This document shows, one piece after another, positions 5,173 through 13,091 of a stretch of 13,091 nucleotides of DNA (within the stretch, counting starts at the first letter, position 1; each line of letters opens with the position of its first letter). Made by a program: the position numbers and the translations under genes. The stretch is from an uncultured bacterium (lineage in GTDB: Bacteria; Bacteroidota; Ignavibacteria; Kapaibacteriales; UBA4661): the NCBI GenBank assembly GCA_937899715.1, contig CALCNX010000020.1:1-13091 (forward strand). Direction: 5' to 3'. Below the pieces are notes generated by a model. It had not been told where the DNA came from. It made no database searches and was given only the letters and a program-made list of their open reading frames with translations.

Positions 5173-6402
5173 TTACCCCTTTACCCGTGCCAGTTTACCA
5201 ATCGTGAGTCCTTGCACGACAATCGAAAATGCCACAATGCTGTATGTGAGTGCTACCCATAAGTCTTTTCCGGCATCCACAGGCAGCGACAGGGCGAGAG
5301 CAATCGAAATACCTCCCCGCAAGCCGCCCCACGTCAGCACGAGTAGCGTTTTTTGATTGATGCTCTCTTTCCAGCGAATGAGCTGTGCCGGAACCCACAC
5401 AGAACTGTATCGGGCAAGCAGCACAACAATAATGGCAATGGCTGCGATGGCATAATAACTGCTTTCAACGTGGATAATCAGCAGTTCCAAACCAATCAGC
5501 ACAAACAGAATGGCGTTTAAGGATTCGTCAATCAACTCCCAAAATTTATCAATGTACTCTCGCGTCGTTTCCGACATGGCAAACTCTTTACCTTGATTGC
5601 CCACCAAAATCCCTGCCGCGACCATTGCTAAGGGACCGGAAATATGCAGCATACTCGCCACGGCATAGCCGCCCATAACAACCGCCAGTGAGATTAATAC
5701 TTCCACTTTATAGTTGTCAATGCTCCGCATGAGTAAAAAGCCAACATAGCCTACCATCAATCCCCAAAGAATACCTCCACCGGCTTCGCGGAGAAAAAGT
5801 AGTGTAACATCCAGTCCGTTCGGCGTAACGGGCTGTTGAACGGTGTGTAGAATTGTCAGAAACACTACCACAGCTACGCCGTCATTAAAGAGCGACTCTC
5901 CGGCAATTTTCATTTCCAGCGACTTTGCGATATTTGCCTCTTTCAAAATACCCAACACCGCTATCGGGTCGGTCGGCGAGATGAGCGCACCAAACAGGAG
6001 ACACGACAAAAAGGACATCCCCAAACCAAAGAGCGGTAGCAAATAATACAATACCGAACCAATCAGAAATGTTGAAATCACAACACTCAAGGTCGAAAAA
6101 AGAATAATGCTGAGGCGTTCTTTGCGGAGTTCTACCAGCCGAATATGAATCGCGCCGGCGAAGAGCATAAAACTAAGCATGGAATTGAGCAGCAGTTGAG
6201 AGAAATCAAAACGCTTCACCTCGTTGGCGATGCTCACTACCAGAGGCGGCGAGATGATACCAAGCACAATCAAACCCACCGAGGTCAAGAGCGCAATCAG
6301 CATCAGTCCGATAGCAGAGGGCAATTTCACGAAGCGATAATTGATGTACGCAAAGAGAGCCGACAGCACTATCAAGATGGAAAATGTATCGTAGAGAGTC
6401 AT
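5173..6402 (-). CDS. NhaP-type Na+/H+ antiporter (CPA1)
   Basis: This inner-membrane monovalent cation/proton antiporter expels Na+ (or K+) in exchange for protons, supporting pH and salt tolerance. From ATG 6402 it has 409 residues and about 12 hydrophobic segments, the normal size for the bacterial NhaP/CPA1 group (PF00999). Diagnostic motifs are SPTDP at about 142-146, GESLFNDGVAVVVF with the ion-binding Asn173-Asp174, and WGGLRGGISIALALSLP from about 358. The open frame extends upstream to 6591, but that part overlaps the HPF gene and a terminator and reads as non-membrane, low-quality protein. The chosen start begins a proper first membrane helix and has GTGAG seven bases upstream. It is separated from HPF by an intrinsic terminator, so it may have its own promoter. 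Na+ versus K+ preference cannot be read from sequence. Confidence 0.93.
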   Translation of the reverse strand: MTLYDTFSILIVLSALFAYINYRFVKLPSAIGLMLIALLTSVGLIVLGIISPPLVVSIANEVKRFDFSQLLLNSMLSFMLFAGAIHIRLVELRKERLSIILFSTLSVVISTFLIGSVLYYLLPLFGLGMSFLSCLLFGALISPTDPIAVLGILKEANIAKSLEMKIAGESLFNDGVAVVVFLTILHTVQQPVTPNGLDVTLLFLREAGGGILWGLMVGYVGFLLMRSIDNYKVEVLISLAVVMGGYAVASMLHISGPLAMVAAGILVGNQGKEFAMSETTREYIDKFWELIDESLNAILFVLIGLELLIIHVESSYYAIAAIAIIVVLLARYSSVWVPAQLIRWKESINQKTLLVLTWGGLRGGISIALALSLPVDAGKDLWVALTYSIVAFSIVVQGLTIGKLARVKG

Positions 6403-6421
6403 TTGGTATCTCACAAGAAAT

Positions 6422-6468
6422 AGAGAAAAGAAAATAGGAGCGCGGTGCTTTGGGGCATACCGCACTCC
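6422..6468 (-). terminator. Intrinsic terminator after hpf
   Basis: On the minus strand GGAGTGCGGT (6468-6459) pairs with ACCGCGCTCC (6446-6437), ten pairs with one G-U, around a 12-base loop. A T-rich tail TATTTTCTTTTCTCT follows. It sits 22 bases past the HPF stop and just before the NhaP-type gene. This should end the upstream transcript, wholly or in part. Confidence 0.75.
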
Positions 6469-6490
6469 GATAATGAAAGGCTTGTTAATG

Positions 6491-6799
6491 TTATTGTTTG
6501 CGAGCCCGAACGTCCATTTCTTTCTTGCGGCGCATGATTTTCTGCAAGGCAGAAACAGCATCGGCGATTGATTTTTCGTACATATCGGCATTTTTTTTCA
6601 CAACGTGGTTGTTGCCCGGAATGGAAAGTGTGACTTCGCACCATTTGTTTTCGGGATTTCCGCTTGCGCCTTCGGAGAGAATCACGTCAGCACGGATAAT
6701 TTCGCTATTTTGCTCAAACAGTTTTCCGATTTTTTCCTGCACAAACGCCTCTAATTCAGCGCTTGCTTTGAAGTGAACGGATTGCAAATTGATGTTCAT
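6491..6799 (-). CDS. hpf: Short ribosome hibernation promoting factor (HPF/RaiA family)
   Basis: HPF binds the 30S decoding region where mRNA and tRNA would sit and silences ribosomes in stationary phase or stress. The 102-residue protein starts MNINLQSVHFKASAELEAFV and continues with EKIGKLFEQ, the usual beta1-alpha1 start. It then has the central strands (CEVTLSIPGNNHVVKKNADMYEKSIADAVSAL) and a basic second helix ending KIMRRKKEMDVRARKQ. The length matches the short form, lacking the C-terminal dimerisation domain of long HPF. I chose ATG 6799; the frame is open upstream to 7003, but that part overlaps the ClC gene and lacks homology. It lies 34 bases downstream of the ClC gene and is followed by a strong terminator, so it is probably the last gene of that transcript. 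Confidence 0.93.
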   Translation of the reverse strand: MNINLQSVHFKASAELEAFVQEKIGKLFEQNSEIIRADVILSEGASGNPENKWCEVTLSIPGNNHVVKKNADMYEKSIADAVSALQKIMRRKKEMDVRARKQ

Positions 6800-6833
6800 G
6801 GCTGTATTCCTGATGGTAAAAAGAATGAGAACA

Positions 6834-8219
6834 TTACTTATTTGTGGATGATGATAAGGGATTAAATGTCGCAATTCCGTTTCGATGGACAATAAAATGG
6901 GCAAAGACCGATGCAAATAGAAGCGGCAGCAGCACAGCATAATTCCGACTAATTTCAAACAAAATAATAGCCCCGGCAAGCGGTGCGGCAAACGTGCTGC
7001 CAATCAATGCACCCGCTCCTACGAGCGCATACAAACCGGCAGGAGTACCCGGCAAAACAACATTGAGGGCAAGACCGAAGCATAAGCCCAGCATTGCTCC
7101 TGCTTTCATTGCCGGAGCAAATGTACCACCGGCTCCGCCGCTTCCTAAAGTGATGGCATTAGAAAAGGGTTTCACGAGAACTGTTGCCAGCGCAATCCAC
7201 AGCGCACCTCTGCCCTGAATGGCTTGGTTAATGGGGGTGTAGGTCGTCTCAAGCATCGTGGGAAGCAGAACAAGTATCAAACCCGTCAGCACACCACCTA
7301 TGGCAGGACGTACAATCGGCGAAATGTTTGCTAATGCTTTTTGTGTTTGTCTGATAGACCAATGATATGTTTTCAGAAAATACAAACCCGTAGCGCCACA
7401 AGCGATACCAAGCAGTGCCATTAAAAAATAATCTTGTAGCCGAATCTCAGCGAGCGGTGGCGCGATAATCATCGGGGTATTGCCCATAAATATTCGTGCT
7501 GTGGCTGTGGCGAGAACAGAAGCAATAACAATGGGAATAAAGGAACGTGCACTCAGTTCGCCCCAAATAACTTCCAAGGCGAAGACAATTCCACCCAGTG
7601 GTGCGTTGAAAATACCACTAATGGCTGCTGCGGTTCCAGCCACGCACAAAAGTTGACGCTGTGTACTATTGAGCTGGAGAAGTTGCGCTCCCGATGAGCC
7701 AAGCGACGCACCCAACAGCACCGTCGGACCTTCGCGCCCTGCCCCGCCACCGGAACCAATAGAAAATGCGGCAGTAAGAATTGCCTTTGCCGTTAGTCGC
7801 CAGTCGAGAAAACCATGATGTTCATGGACGGCATGAGTAACAGTTGGAATACCTTCGCCCTCGAGGTTTTGAAAAAGCGTCGCGTTCAAAACACCAACGC
7901 ATAATCCACCTAATCCGCAGATAAGCGGAACCGTCAGAATACGAATTTGCACCGTAACTTCTGCTTGGGTGAGCAAGAGCCTGAAAAGGCGCTCTGCCCA
8001 CTCCGTGGTCAAATGAAAAACAACTACAATGCTTCCGACCACAATGCCGATGAGCGAAGCATTGACCAGCATAGCAATATCCGAATGGCGGTATCGTAAT
8101 ATTCGACGAACCAAACCAATCCACAGAAATGTCCATTGGCGTACGGTCTCTGCTTGTTGTATCCAAAATGCTCGGTCAATGTGCATAGTTTGTTTTGTAT
8201 TAAGTTGTCTGGGGTGCAT
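6834..8219 (-). CDS. ClC-family chloride channel/transporter
   Basis: This voltage-gated-chloride-channel family protein (PF00654) moves Cl- across the inner membrane, either as a channel or as a Cl-/H+ exchanger, often to balance charge under acid stress. The 461 residues contain the three selectivity-filter stretches: GEGIP at 121-125, GREGP at 161-165 with the gating Glu163, and GGTFAP at 364-369. Three departures from E. coli ClC-ec1 are visible: the anion-coordinating Ser of GSGIP is Glu122, the intracellular proton Glu203 aligns with Val217, and no Tyr445 equivalent is obvious near the C-terminus. The protein has no CBS domains. The ATG at 8219 overlaps the end of the preceding antiporter gene by 20 bases; an internal ATG (8186) just past that stop is an alternative. 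HPF follows. Confidence 0.93.
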   Translation of the reverse strand: MHPRQLNTKQTMHIDRAFWIQQAETVRQWTFLWIGLVRRILRYRHSDIAMLVNASLIGIVVGSIVVVFHLTTEWAERLFRLLLTQAEVTVQIRILTVPLICGLGGLCVGVLNATLFQNLEGEGIPTVTHAVHEHHGFLDWRLTAKAILTAAFSIGSGGGAGREGPTVLLGASLGSSGAQLLQLNSTQRQLLCVAGTAAAISGIFNAPLGGIVFALEVIWGELSARSFIPIVIASVLATATARIFMGNTPMIIAPPLAEIRLQDYFLMALLGIACGATGLYFLKTYHWSIRQTQKALANISPIVRPAIGGVLTGLILVLLPTMLETTYTPINQAIQGRGALWIALATVLVKPFSNAITLGSGGAGGTFAPAMKAGAMLGLCFGLALNVVLPGTPAGLYALVGAGALIGSTFAAPLAGAIILFEISRNYAVLLPLLFASVFAHFIVHRNGIATFNPLSSSTNK

Positions 8220-9390
8220 TGCGAGTCATCATAATACCCACCATCATTGCCAAAGCAGAAGCGATTACGACGGTCATCAACAATCCTTGGGTAATACCCG
8301 GAACAGCAAAGGCAGGACTGATATTCAAAAAAAGTAAAATGGTAATGAGTCCTCGCGGAGCAATAAGTGCGACCGGGAAAATTCGCCGCTCCGTTCCTCT
8401 AAATGCTATGGCGAGATACCCAACACGAAGCGCCAATACAACGGCAATAATGAGTCCGCTCATCCACAACACTTCCCAATCCAACATCGCCGGAAGGTCT
8501 GCCAAGTAGCCGAAAATGATAAAAAAGAACGTACGAATCACAAATGCCATTTCTGCTGTGAGATGACTAAATTTATGGACTTCCTCTTCCATACGATCTA
8601 AACGAAAGAAAGCAGCGAATTTACCATGCCTAATAAGATGGGCATTATTAACAAATAGCCCAAAGAGTAACACAATAAGAAGCGGCGAAAGATGCCAAAC
8701 CTTTGCACTGGCATAAATAAGAAGAAGCACACTGATAATAGGCAAAAACTTGATGTGATGCCGGATATGCGTAATGAGTAATGCCAATCCTAAACACGCC
8801 ACCACTGCCAAAATAACGGTGAGCGATATGTTGATGCCAAACTCACCAAAGGATGAAAGTCCAAAGTCTTGGCGTTCTGCCACAAAATTGAAGAGAATCA
8901 CGCCAAGAATATCCGAGAGTGAGCTTTCATAGACGATAAATTCTTGGTCTTTTGTATCAAGCCCTTGTGCGCTTGGAATTGCCACAGCGCTGCTAATGAC
9001 AGCAAGCGGAACCGCGTTCACGATTGCCTGTAATAGCGATGCTTGAAAACCATACACCAGAATAGCGGTCAGCACCGCTGTCGTTACAAGAATGAGTACC
9101 AGTGCCGACAGTGCCGCCCGCTTGACAAGGATAATTTTATCTCGTGAAAGCGTCAAGTCCAAACTTCCCTCCAGCACAATCAACACCAAGCCAATCGTGC
9201 CAAGCGGCGGAAGTAACGCACTCAAAATTGGAAATTGAAGATGTAAGGAGTCTGCCAGAATCCGCAGCCCGATACCACTGAGAATCAGGACTATTACCGA
9301 CGGAATTTTTATTTTGCTTCCTATTACGTCAAAAAGATATGATGCGAGAACAATAGCCGACAGAATAATAATGACGATGTATGTATTCAT
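8200..9390 (-). CDS. CPA-superfamily cation/proton antiporter with an unusual ion-binding pair
   Basis: This is a second Na+(K+)/H+ antiporter-type membrane protein (PF00999), only distantly similar to the one at 5173-6402. From ATG 9390 (GAAGAG upstream) it has 396 residues with about 11-12 hydrophobic segments. The unwound-helix region is SSAVAIPSA at about 133-141. The motif corresponding to ESLFND reads ESSLSD, so the ion-binding Asp160 is kept but the preceding Asn (CPA1) or Asp (CPA2) is Ser159. APRGL at 344-348 is in the place of the GxRG motif. The frame is open upstream to 9459, but those extra 23 residues are polar and precede the natural first helix. No RCK/TrkA-N domain is fused. 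The gene overlaps the ClC gene, implying coupled synthesis. Confidence 0.88.
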   Translation of the reverse strand: MNTYIVIIILSAIVLASYLFDVIGSKIKIPSVIVLILSGIGLRILADSLHLQFPILSALLPPLGTIGLVLIVLEGSLDLTLSRDKIILVKRAALSALVLILVTTAVLTAILVYGFQASLLQAIVNAVPLAVISSAVAIPSAQGLDTKDQEFIVYESSLSDILGVILFNFVAERQDFGLSSFGEFGINISLTVILAVVACLGLALLITHIRHHIKFLPIISVLLLIYASAKVWHLSPLLIVLLFGLFVNNAHLIRHGKFAAFFRLDRMEEEVHKFSHLTAEMAFVIRTFFFIIFGYLADLPAMLDWEVLWMSGLIIAVVLALRVGYLAIAFRGTERRIFPVALIAPRGLITILLFLNISPAFAVPGITQGLLMTVVIASALAMMVGIMMTRNAPQTT

Positions 9391-9549
9391 AGAAATCTCT
9401 TCAAGAGTGAATGCCGAAAAGTAGTGAGACTGGCTCAACATTTCCATAACATAATCCAATTTTCAGCCGCCACCAAATGCTTTCCTACGCACTCCGTCTC
9501 ATGTCGTATGGTGATATGGTGAAACCAATTTCTTGTTTGAATCATTCAG
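9391..9549. other. 159-bp spacer between histidine kinase and antiporter
   Basis: No terminator-like stem with a T-run and no small gene is evident. The plus strand shows a small tandem (ATGGTG ATATGGTG). The gap is large enough for a promoter serving the antiporter-ClC-HPF genes, but no convincing -10/-35 pair is seen. Confidence 0.3.
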
Positions 9550-11247
9550 TTAGACAGTACCACTCGCTTTGAAGGCTTTGACACCCACCGAATAACTATT
9601 CGGTGAAGGCAACCGTATAAAAAATGTAGAGCCTTTACCGAGTGTACTTTCCACCCAAATCTCTCCATGATTCCGCGCAATAAATTCCTTGCAAAGCCCC
9701 AAGCCCAAACCTGTTCCCTTCTCGCCATTGGTGCCATAGGTCGTAAATCCGGTGTTGTCAAAAAGCTGCCCGACAACTTCTTTTGTCATTCCTACACCCG
9801 TGTCGGCAATAGAAATCGTCACCGTCCCATCATGATTATCTTCTGCTTTCAGTGTAATCGTGCCGCCGATAAGAGTGAATTTACTCGCATTGCTGATAAG
9901 GTTACGCAGTACCGTGTGAAGCATATTTTTATCCACCACCACAAGCACATCAAGTGGAATATCGACCGTGAAGGTAATCTCTTTTTTGTGAAAGGTATGC
10001 TCATAGACCGGAAAAATGCCTTCGACTAAGGCAGCAACACCGACCATTGCCGGTGAAACGCTTATCTTCCCCCGTTGAGCGCGCGTCCATTCGAGCAAAT
10101 TGTCCAGAAGTGTGCTGAGTTGCTGCGAAGCTGTATCAATGCCGCGAATACACATCACCATATCCTCGTTTAATCCGCGAGGATTGCGCTCAATATCATC
10201 ACGTAACAAATATGCACTGGCTGTAATGACGGCAAAGGGTGAGCGCAAGTCGTGTGCAATCACCGAGTACATTCTATCACGGATGGAAATAGTTTTTCGT
10301 AATTCTGCCTCCGTGTTTTGTAATTCCTGCAATGCCAATTCCCGCTCTTCCTCCCAGCGCAATGCCGAAAGACCGGTGGAAGTGAGCATCCACGACAAAC
10401 CCACAATGAGAGCAAAGACCATCGTGGCGATTGCCGTAGAGACATTCAGGATTTCTTGCTCAACGGCGTATAGAGCCAGCCAACCGAGAATAAAGGAAAA
10501 AACACCGGTTACTATGATTCGTTGCTGCGTTAATACTGCCGTCCTTTCGGTTTGAAATAGTAAAGCCAAAGGAGAAATATGCTCTTTGTATTGCAATAAT
10601 AGTCCGCCGGACAGTGCCACAATCATCATTGCTGTTGGCAGAGCCATCCCCAGTGGTTTAGGTGAAGGCAGCATATACATTGCCGAAGCAGAGTACGCAT
10701 ACCCAAGCAAAGACATAAGCGCGATAAGGAAACTGCCAAACGCAGCATATCCCAAACGTCGGCTATAAGTGCCATTCTTGAGCGGTGTGTGCATAAATGC
10801 AATGCCCAGAAGGATAATGGCAACGGCAGAGCGCAAAGAAACAAGTGAATTCGTTGGTTCTTGAAGTGCCAGAGCCTTGACGGCAGTTGAGTAATTCGTC
10901 AGGGCTTGCTCGTAGCCGCCTGCGACAACCCACAGCGTGATCATAAGAAAAAAAATATTGCAGACAATAAGCATCCATGAGCCTAGATTCAAGAGGAGCT
11001 TCACACGATGGTTGCCGAGCTTCTTGATGATGCCTTCTTGCTTCTCCAAAATCGTATTTCCATAAAGAATGGCTGCCGCCAACAGAAGCATCCATGCAGT
11101 AGCCGGAGGAGTCGGTAGTATCGTGGGAAATAGCTTTTGCAACAGCGGCGTTGCGATATACCACCCCAAAAGGATGAGTATGCTACTGAAAGCAACAAAG
11201 GATACGGCTGCAATCGGTATTCTTGCTATAATCTTATTGATATTCAT
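9550..11247 (-). CDS. Membrane-bound sensor histidine kinase
   Basis: This 565-residue kinase has a large hydrophobic N-terminal half (about residues 10-290, eight or so membrane segments) without a recognisable periplasmic sensor domain, so it may sense membrane state, ions or a small ligand. A short coiled coil (about 297-320) leads to the HisKA dimerisation helix with phospho-acceptor His332 in IAHDLRSPF. The HATPase_c domain follows: N box NLISNASKF (449-457), G1 box DTGVGM (482-487), F box LFDN and G2 box GEKGTGLGLGL (508-518). All catalytic boxes are intact, so it should be active. No response regulator is encoded in the window, making it an orphan here. It sits between a DUF389 gene and ion-transport genes on the same strand, which hints that ion or pH stress is its signal or its output. 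Confidence 0.93.
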   Translation of the reverse strand: MNINKIIARIPIAAVSFVAFSSILILLGWYIATPLLQKLFPTILPTPPATAWMLLLAAAILYGNTILEKQEGIIKKLGNHRVKLLLNLGSWMLIVCNIFFLMITLWVVAGGYEQALTNYSTAVKALALQEPTNSLVSLRSAVAIILLGIAFMHTPLKNGTYSRRLGYAAFGSFLIALMSLLGYAYSASAMYMLPSPKPLGMALPTAMMIVALSGGLLLQYKEHISPLALLFQTERTAVLTQQRIIVTGVFSFILGWLALYAVEQEILNVSTAIATMVFALIVGLSWMLTSTGLSALRWEEERELALQELQNTEAELRKTISIRDRMYSVIAHDLRSPFAVITASAYLLRDDIERNPRGLNEDMVMCIRGIDTASQQLSTLLDNLLEWTRAQRGKISVSPAMVGVAALVEGIFPVYEHTFHKKEITFTVDIPLDVLVVVDKNMLHTVLRNLISNASKFTLIGGTITLKAEDNHDGTVTISIADTGVGMTKEVVGQLFDNTGFTTYGTNGEKGTGLGLGLCKEFIARNHGEIWVESTLGKGSTFFIRLPSPNSYSVGVKAFKASGTV

Positions 11248-11315
11248 AGTGGTCTCACACAGTTAATGAGGTCTTGGTAATTTCTTCCATAGTTCTATCA
11301 GGTGACACGAGGACA

Positions 11316-12623
11316 TTATGGTACGATATTCGTAATAACGACGACAGTGTCTTTCTGTAAGCGTTGCCTACAAAAATTCGATACCCTCGTAGCTTCTTTG
11401 CGGTATTCCCGAAACGCAGACTGGTTCGGCAAATGCAATATCACATGGGATAGCGTGTCGGCTCTTGGGCTGCTTTCATAAAAAGGCTCGATGATAGTAC
11501 CAATGCCTACTCTTTCTACAAACGGAAAAGCTGCAATACATTCCGATTGAAAAGCCAATGCATCGGGAATACTTTGTTTGCGGCGCAGTTTGTCTTCTGC
11601 CAGACGTGCTGCAATAAGTTTTTGAGCGGCTTCCATACTCAGGCGCGAAACCTCTTCTTTCGACATATTAACTCGTGTGAGCAAAAGACGATAATCGCTT
11701 AATCCCTTTATTGTCAGATCTTGGTGAAAACGCTTCACTGTCGCCGAATCTATTTCACGTCCAGCATAGAACACCCGCAATTCTTTGGTGGTATCTTGCT
11801 TGACGATTTCCCATGATAGCACGTCGTTGTGTGCAGCTTTGAGTGGTTGAATGAGTAGAGTGGTAATAATGCGTTTCTCCTGTAACGAGCCATAAACATT
11901 GTACAAGAAATAGACGCTTGGCAATACGATAACTGCACTGACAAGCGCAATTTGTGTTGCCATACCGCGCCACGTTTGACTGTGCTGTACCATCGGAAAA
12001 CGCAAATACTTTACAATCGCTAAAGTAGCAATGCTGATAAAAACGCTATTGATGACATACAAATAAAATGCACCGAAAAACAACGCCCAATTTCCCGTCG
12101 CCAAACCAAAACCTGCCGTACATAACGGAGGCATAAGAGCGGTAGCGATCGCCACGCCCGGTATGGCGTTACTCATCTCGCGGCGCGAACCCGAAACAAT
12201 TCCCGCAATACCGCCAAAAAATGCGACGAGAACATCCAGCAATGTTGGTTGTGTCCGAGCAAGAATTTCACTGGTTGCCTCGCCCAGCGGCGTAAGAAAA
12301 AAATAGAGCCAGCTTGTAAAAAGTGAGGCAGTCGTAGCCAAACCAAGATTTGTTACCGATTGGATAAGCGTCGAACGGTCATTTGTTCCTAAGGCAAGCC
12401 CCACACCCAGAATCGGCGACATAAGCGGCGAGATAAGCATTGCTCCGATAATTACTGCCGTTGAATTTGTGTCCAATCCTAACGACGCTAAGGCGGCAGA
12501 ACAAATAATCATCCATAAATTGTAACCCCGAAGCGGTATTCCTGCATGAATATTTTTTACTGTCGCCTCTGCATCGGTGCCAGCACGAATGCCTGCGATT
12601 CGCTCGAACAATGCTGTTATCAT
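11316..12623 (-). CDS. DUF389 membrane protein
   Basis: This member of the DUF389 family (PF04087) has unknown molecular function. The 435 residues split into an N-terminal membrane half (about 35-250, with the family-typical run LDTNSTAVIIGAMLISPLMS starting near residue 50, then PILGVGLALG, and later SNAIPGVAIATALMPPLCTA) and a soluble C-terminal half (about 255-435) rich in charged residues. The start ATG 12623 is preceded by AAGGA about ten bases upstream. It is 58 bases downstream of the universal stress gene and 68 bases upstream of the histidine kinase, all same strand, suggesting one unit. Pairing of DUF389 with stress proteins and antiporters fits a membrane-stress role, but no activity can be stated. 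Confidence 0.9.
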   Translation of the reverse strand: MITALFERIAGIRAGTDAEATVKNIHAGIPLRGYNLWMIICSAALASLGLDTNSTAVIIGAMLISPLMSPILGVGLALGTNDRSTLIQSVTNLGLATTASLFTSWLYFFLTPLGEATSEILARTQPTLLDVLVAFFGGIAGIVSGSRREMSNAIPGVAIATALMPPLCTAGFGLATGNWALFFGAFYLYVINSVFISIATLAIVKYLRFPMVQHSQTWRGMATQIALVSAVIVLPSVYFLYNVYGSLQEKRIITTLLIQPLKAAHNDVLSWEIVKQDTTKELRVFYAGREIDSATVKRFHQDLTIKGLSDYRLLLTRVNMSKEEVSRLSMEAAQKLIAARLAEDKLRRKQSIPDALAFQSECIAAFPFVERVGIGTIIEPFYESSPRADTLSHVILHLPNQSAFREYRKEATRVSNFCRQRLQKDTVVVITNIVP

Positions 12624-12681
12624 GTCTTCTTATCCTTGTTTGATGTGGATGTATAGGGCTTCAAGAACTTGGAGTACATAC

Positions 12682-13091
12682 CTATGAAAACATTATTGAC
12701 TTGCCATTCATTGATTTGCCGTTTATCAATACATCTGCTTTGGTTGATTCCTCTTCTTCTTCTTCCGATGTTGGGAGTGCATCTGTGCCGAATAACCATC
12801 GTAAATCCGCTATATGTTGTTCTGCGCTAACATCGGGCTTGATGGATAGCACAGGGAATCGGGCGTGATGAACAATTTGCTGGGTAAAGGGACCGATAAA
12901 GAAATTTTTGACTGTTCGGTCGAGGCTTGCTGTAATGACAATAAGGTCGGTACCAGTTTCTATTGCTTTGTATAAAACCTCTTCGGCAAAGTCAGTACCA
13001 ACATAAAACGAAATGGAGTTCCGAACTTCATCTTCATCTAAGAGCTTGTTTGAAAAGTCGGAAAGTAGGTAAAAAAAGCGGGCAAAGCCCG
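12682..13091 (-). CDS. UspA-type universal stress protein, C-terminal part
   Basis: The frame is open to the right edge of the window and has no start codon in its first 40 codons, so it continues beyond; 135 residues are visible. SFYVGTDFAEEVLYKAIETG and then TDLIVITASLDR match the second half of the USP fold, and FFIGPFTQQIVHHARFPVLS, followed by IKP, matches its C-terminal nucleotide-binding end (a version of G-x9-G-S/T, with the first Gly replaced). A variable tail follows with six consecutive Glu (about 109-114), unusual for a USP. This gene is first of the right-hand cluster in transcription order. It could be a single-domain or tandem USP, depending on what lies outside. Confidence 0.85.
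   Translation of the reverse strand, partial: GFARFFYLLSDFSNKLLDEDEVRNSISFYVGTDFAEEVLYKAIETGTDLIVITASLDRTVKNFFIGPFTQQIVHHARFPVLSIKPDVSAEQHIADLRWLFGTDALPTSEEEEEESTKADVLINGKSMNGKSIMFS

Noticed and set aside
6403..6591. N-terminal extension of the NhaP-type antiporter
   Set aside because: It runs through the hpf terminator and the end of hpf and does not resemble antiporter sequence.
13071..13091. Terminator-like CGGGC-TTT-GCCCG plus seven T on the minus strand at the right edge
   Set aside because: It lies in frame inside the universal stress protein gene (encoding GFARFF), which has no start downstream of it, so it is probably coding; sequence beyond the edge would decide.

Overview
The window looks like bacterial chromosome of moderate GC content. 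Nearly all recognisable genes are on the minus strand, so they read from right to left. Shine-Dalgarno sequences are mostly weak. A CAGGAT-rich intergenic stretch recalls Bacteroidota/Chlorobiota-type genomes, but no phylogenetic marker is present, so the taxon is only a guess.

Left block (1-2229, minus strand): an RNA quality-control/repair locus. It starts with a strong candidate for a bacterial Y RNA (2081-2229) that folds as a circularly permuted tRNA mimic on a long stem. Next is a complete Ro60/Rsr-type TROVE-vWA protein (512-1990), a 12-bp hairpin in the gap, an uncharacterised 113-residue protein (85-426), and the first 26 codons of a predicted nucleotidyltransferase resembling the RNA-repair-associated RlaP group (1-79). 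The last two are closely coupled: the second ribosome-binding site overlaps the end of the first gene.

Middle block (2230-5172): an accessory, gene-poor region. It holds an MntA-like minimal nucleotidyltransferase (3014-3382) joined by an ATGA overlap to a 58-residue unknown protein. It also has a plausible hypothetical gene on the plus strand (3467-3790), degenerate CAGGAT repeats, six tandem 21-bp repeats, a 22-bp perfect palindrome, a diverged second copy of the sequence around that palindrome about 450 bp away, and small or broken reading frames.

Right block (5173-13091, minus strand): an ion-homeostasis and stress cluster. In transcription order it contains the C-terminal part of a UspA-type universal stress protein, a DUF389 membrane protein, a membrane-anchored histidine kinase, a CPA-family cation/proton antiporter, an overlapping ClC anion channel/transporter, a short ribosome hibernation factor (HPF) followed by a convincing intrinsic terminator, and an NhaP-type Na+/H+ antiporter. 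Together they suggest co-regulated responses to ionic, pH or energy stress, with ribosome hibernation alongside monovalent-ion transport. No response regulator for the kinase is present in the window.

The most notable element is the Y RNA candidate directly upstream of the Ro60 gene. It was found by hand folding, and its helices, T-loop-like and variable-loop-like segments all line up with a tRNA whose acceptor stem has been closed by a loop.
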